Below the pieces are notes generated by a model. The model searched no databases, was not told the DNA's origin, and saw nothing but the letters and a program-made list of their open reading frames with translations. Positions 30,054 through 31,417 of a stretch of 31,417 nucleotides of DNA are shown here, piece after piece (position 1 is the stretch's first letter; each line of letters starts with the position of its first letter). The DNA is taken from positions 1 through 31,417 of the forward strand of contig JASIEC010000159.1 in assembly GCA_030046135.1 (NCBI GenBank). The letters run 5' to 3'. Position numbers and translations under genes: made by a program. Source of the stretch: Thermoplasmata archaeon. Its GTDB lineage: Archaea; Thermoplasmatota; Thermoplasmata; Lutacidiplasmatales; UBA184.

Positions 30054-31417
30054 ATGGCAGCCGCAAAGAAGCGACCCGTTGCCGCAGACGCCGAGGCCGC
30101 CCGCTCGGCCCCCCGTCTCGGCCGCGAACCGATTCCCGTTCCCCGTCTCGTGCCCCGCGGCACGACCGCCCTCGACACGGTCGAATGGCGGTCGCACGAC
30201 GCCCGCATCAAGAGCGCCGACGGCAAGGTGATCTTCGAGCAGAAGGGGGTCCGCGCCCCGACGACCTGGTCGGAGACGAGCCTCAACATCGCGGCGTCGA
30301 AGTACTTCCGCATCATCGGCGGCCGCCGCGAGGACTCGATCGCGGGGATGATCCAGCGGGTCTGCCACTGGATCGCCCAGCGCGGCGTCGATCTGGGCTA
30401 CCTCGACACCGCCGAGGAGGCGACGCAGCTCGAGGAGAGCCTCTCCTACCTCATGGTCCAGCAGATGGCGGCGTTCAACAGCCCCGTCTGGTTCAACGTC
30501 GGGGTCCGGGACCCGCCCCAGTGCTCCGCCTGCTTCATCCAGTCGGTCACGGACGACATGGACTCGATCCTCGCGCTCGCGACGAGCGAGGGGCGGCTGT
30601 TCAAGGGCGGGAGCGGCACCGGCACGAACCTCTCGCCGCTCCGGGGGAGCCACGAGCGCCTCGCCGGGGGCGGGATCGCCTCGGGCCCGGTGTCGTTCAT
30701 GCGGGCGTTCGACGCCCTCGCGGGCGTGATCAAATCGGGCGGCACGACCCGTCGCGCGGCGAAGATGGTGATCCTTAACATGGACCACCCCGACATCGTC
30801 GACTTCATCGACTGCAAGGTGAAGGAGGAGGAGAAGGCCCTCGCCCTCATCCGCTCGGGCTACTCCGCCAACTTCGACGGGACCGACCCCGACTCCGCGT
30901 ACGCCTCGATCTCCTACCAGAACGCGAACCACTCCGTCCGGATCCCGGACGCGTTCATGGAGGCGGTCCTCCGCGACGGCGAATGGACGACGTACAACCG
31001 CACGGACCACTCCGTGGCGGCGAGGCTCCGGGCGCGGGACCTGTGGCGCAAGCTCGCGTACGCGGCCTGGCGCTGCGGGGACCCGGGGGTGCAGTTCGAC
31101 GACGTCACGAACGACTGGCACACCTGCCCGAACACCGGCCGGATCCACGCCTCGAACCCGTGCAGCGAGTACCTGTTCCTCGACGACTCGGCGTGCAACC
31201 TCGCCTCCCTGAACCTGATGAAGTTCCTCGCCTCCGACGGGACGCTCGACGTCGAGCGCCTCCGCGCGGCGGTCCGGACGATGATCCTCGCCATGGAGAT
31301 CGTCGTCGACGCGTCGAGCTACCCCACCGCCGCGATCGCCCAGAACTCCCGCGACTACCGGCCCCTCGGCCTGGGGTACGCGAACCTGGGCTCGCTCCTC
31401 ATGCACTACGGGCTCGC
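30054..31417 (+). CDS. nrdJ: Adenosylcobalamin-dependent ribonucleotide reductase (class II), 3' truncated
   Basis: Reduces ribonucleotides to deoxyribonucleotides using a B12-derived radical. The window holds 454 residues from the ATG at 30054; the rest lies beyond the right edge. Visible motifs: FNSPVWFNVG (141-150), QCSACFIQ with Cys157 and Cys160, GTGTNLSPLRG (188-198), SGGTTRRAAKM, and the active site NPCSEY (Asn368, Cys370, Glu372), then SACNLASLNL and LGLGYANLGSLLM. Residues 1-40 are a basic, Ala/Pro-rich extension. GAGGGA 9 nt upstream is a good ribosome binding site. It works with or without oxygen. Confidence 0.95.
   Translation, partial: MAAAKKRPVAADAEAARSAPRLGREPIPVPRLVPRGTTALDTVEWRSHDARIKSADGKVIFEQKGVRAPTTWSETSLNIAASKYFRIIGGRREDSIAGMIQRVCHWIAQRGVDLGYLDTAEEATQLEESLSYLMVQQMAAFNSPVWFNVGVRDPPQCSACFIQSVTDDMDSILALATSEGRLFKGGSGTGTNLSPLRGSHERLAGGGIASGPVSFMRAFDALAGVIKSGGTTRRAAKMVILNMDHPDIVDFIDCKVKEEEKALALIRSGYSANFDGTDPDSAYASISYQNANHSVRIPDAFMEAVLRDGEWTTYNRTDHSVAARLRARDLWRKLAYAAWRCGDPGVQFDDVTNDWHTCPNTGRIHASNPCSEYLFLDDSACNLASLNLMKFLASDGTLDVERLRAAVRTMILAMEIVVDASSYPTAAIAQNSRDYRPLGLGYANLGSLLMHYGL

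Overview
The window is archaeal chromosomal DNA and is very GC-rich. The case for archaea is direct: ribosomal proteins L7Ae, S28e and L24e, RadA, type II methionine aminopeptidase, A-type ATP synthase subunits K, E and C, an archaeal-type SRP RNA, and TATA boxes that stand out against the GC-rich background about 26 nt before many start codons (leaderless or nearly leaderless mRNAs). An uncultivated Thermoplasmatota-like euryarchaeon is my best guess, but that placement is inference. A Ni-superoxide dismutase suggests exposure to oxygen. The last gene is a B12-dependent ribonucleotide reductase.

Layout. 1-3.3 kb: end of an unknown gene, thpR, glyA, and a thioesterase divergent from glyA, then an SRP RNA gene on the minus strand (about 2963-3273). 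3.3-5.6 kb: a 740-aa HhH/coiled-coil/RecA-like protein, divergent from tyrS. 5.7-10.7 kb: a translation block (tyrS, rpl7ae, rps28e, rpl24e, then a frameshifted membrane Cas4-like nuclease, then ndk, sua5, map). The rpl7ae leader contains a textbook kink-turn. 10.7-12.8 kb: a two-gene cobalamin-independent methionine synthase operon. 13.0-17.1 kb: malic enzyme, a GNAT acetyltransferase, purC and radA. 17.1-20.7 kb: a minus-strand tungstate/molybdate ABC operon (wtpA-wtpB-wtpC) ending with a ModE-like regulator. 20.7-21.7 kb: a divergent pair, a soluble signal-peptidase-like protease (SodX-like) and Ni-SOD (SodN), followed by hutH. 23.3-25.2 kb: atpK-atpE-atpC only. 25.2-26.9 kb: a thioredoxin-fold DUF929-like membrane protein and a VKOR homologue. 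27.0-29.2 kb: RNase Z and hutI. 29.2-31.4 kb: a 71-aa basic protein made of two repeats, a small zinc ribbon, a structured ~180-nt leader, and a truncated nrdJ.

How the parts fit: most of the window is core machinery in short operons with ATGA stop/start overlaps. The accessory interest lies in (i) sodN with its probable maturation protease, (ii) the VKOR/thioredoxin disulfide pair, (iii) RNA-level control at rpl7ae and possibly nrdJ, the clearest cases where the TATA box lies well upstream of the start codon, and (iv) the membrane-anchored Cas4-like nuclease broken at a run of six G. No CRISPR array, insertion sequence, tRNA or rRNA was found.
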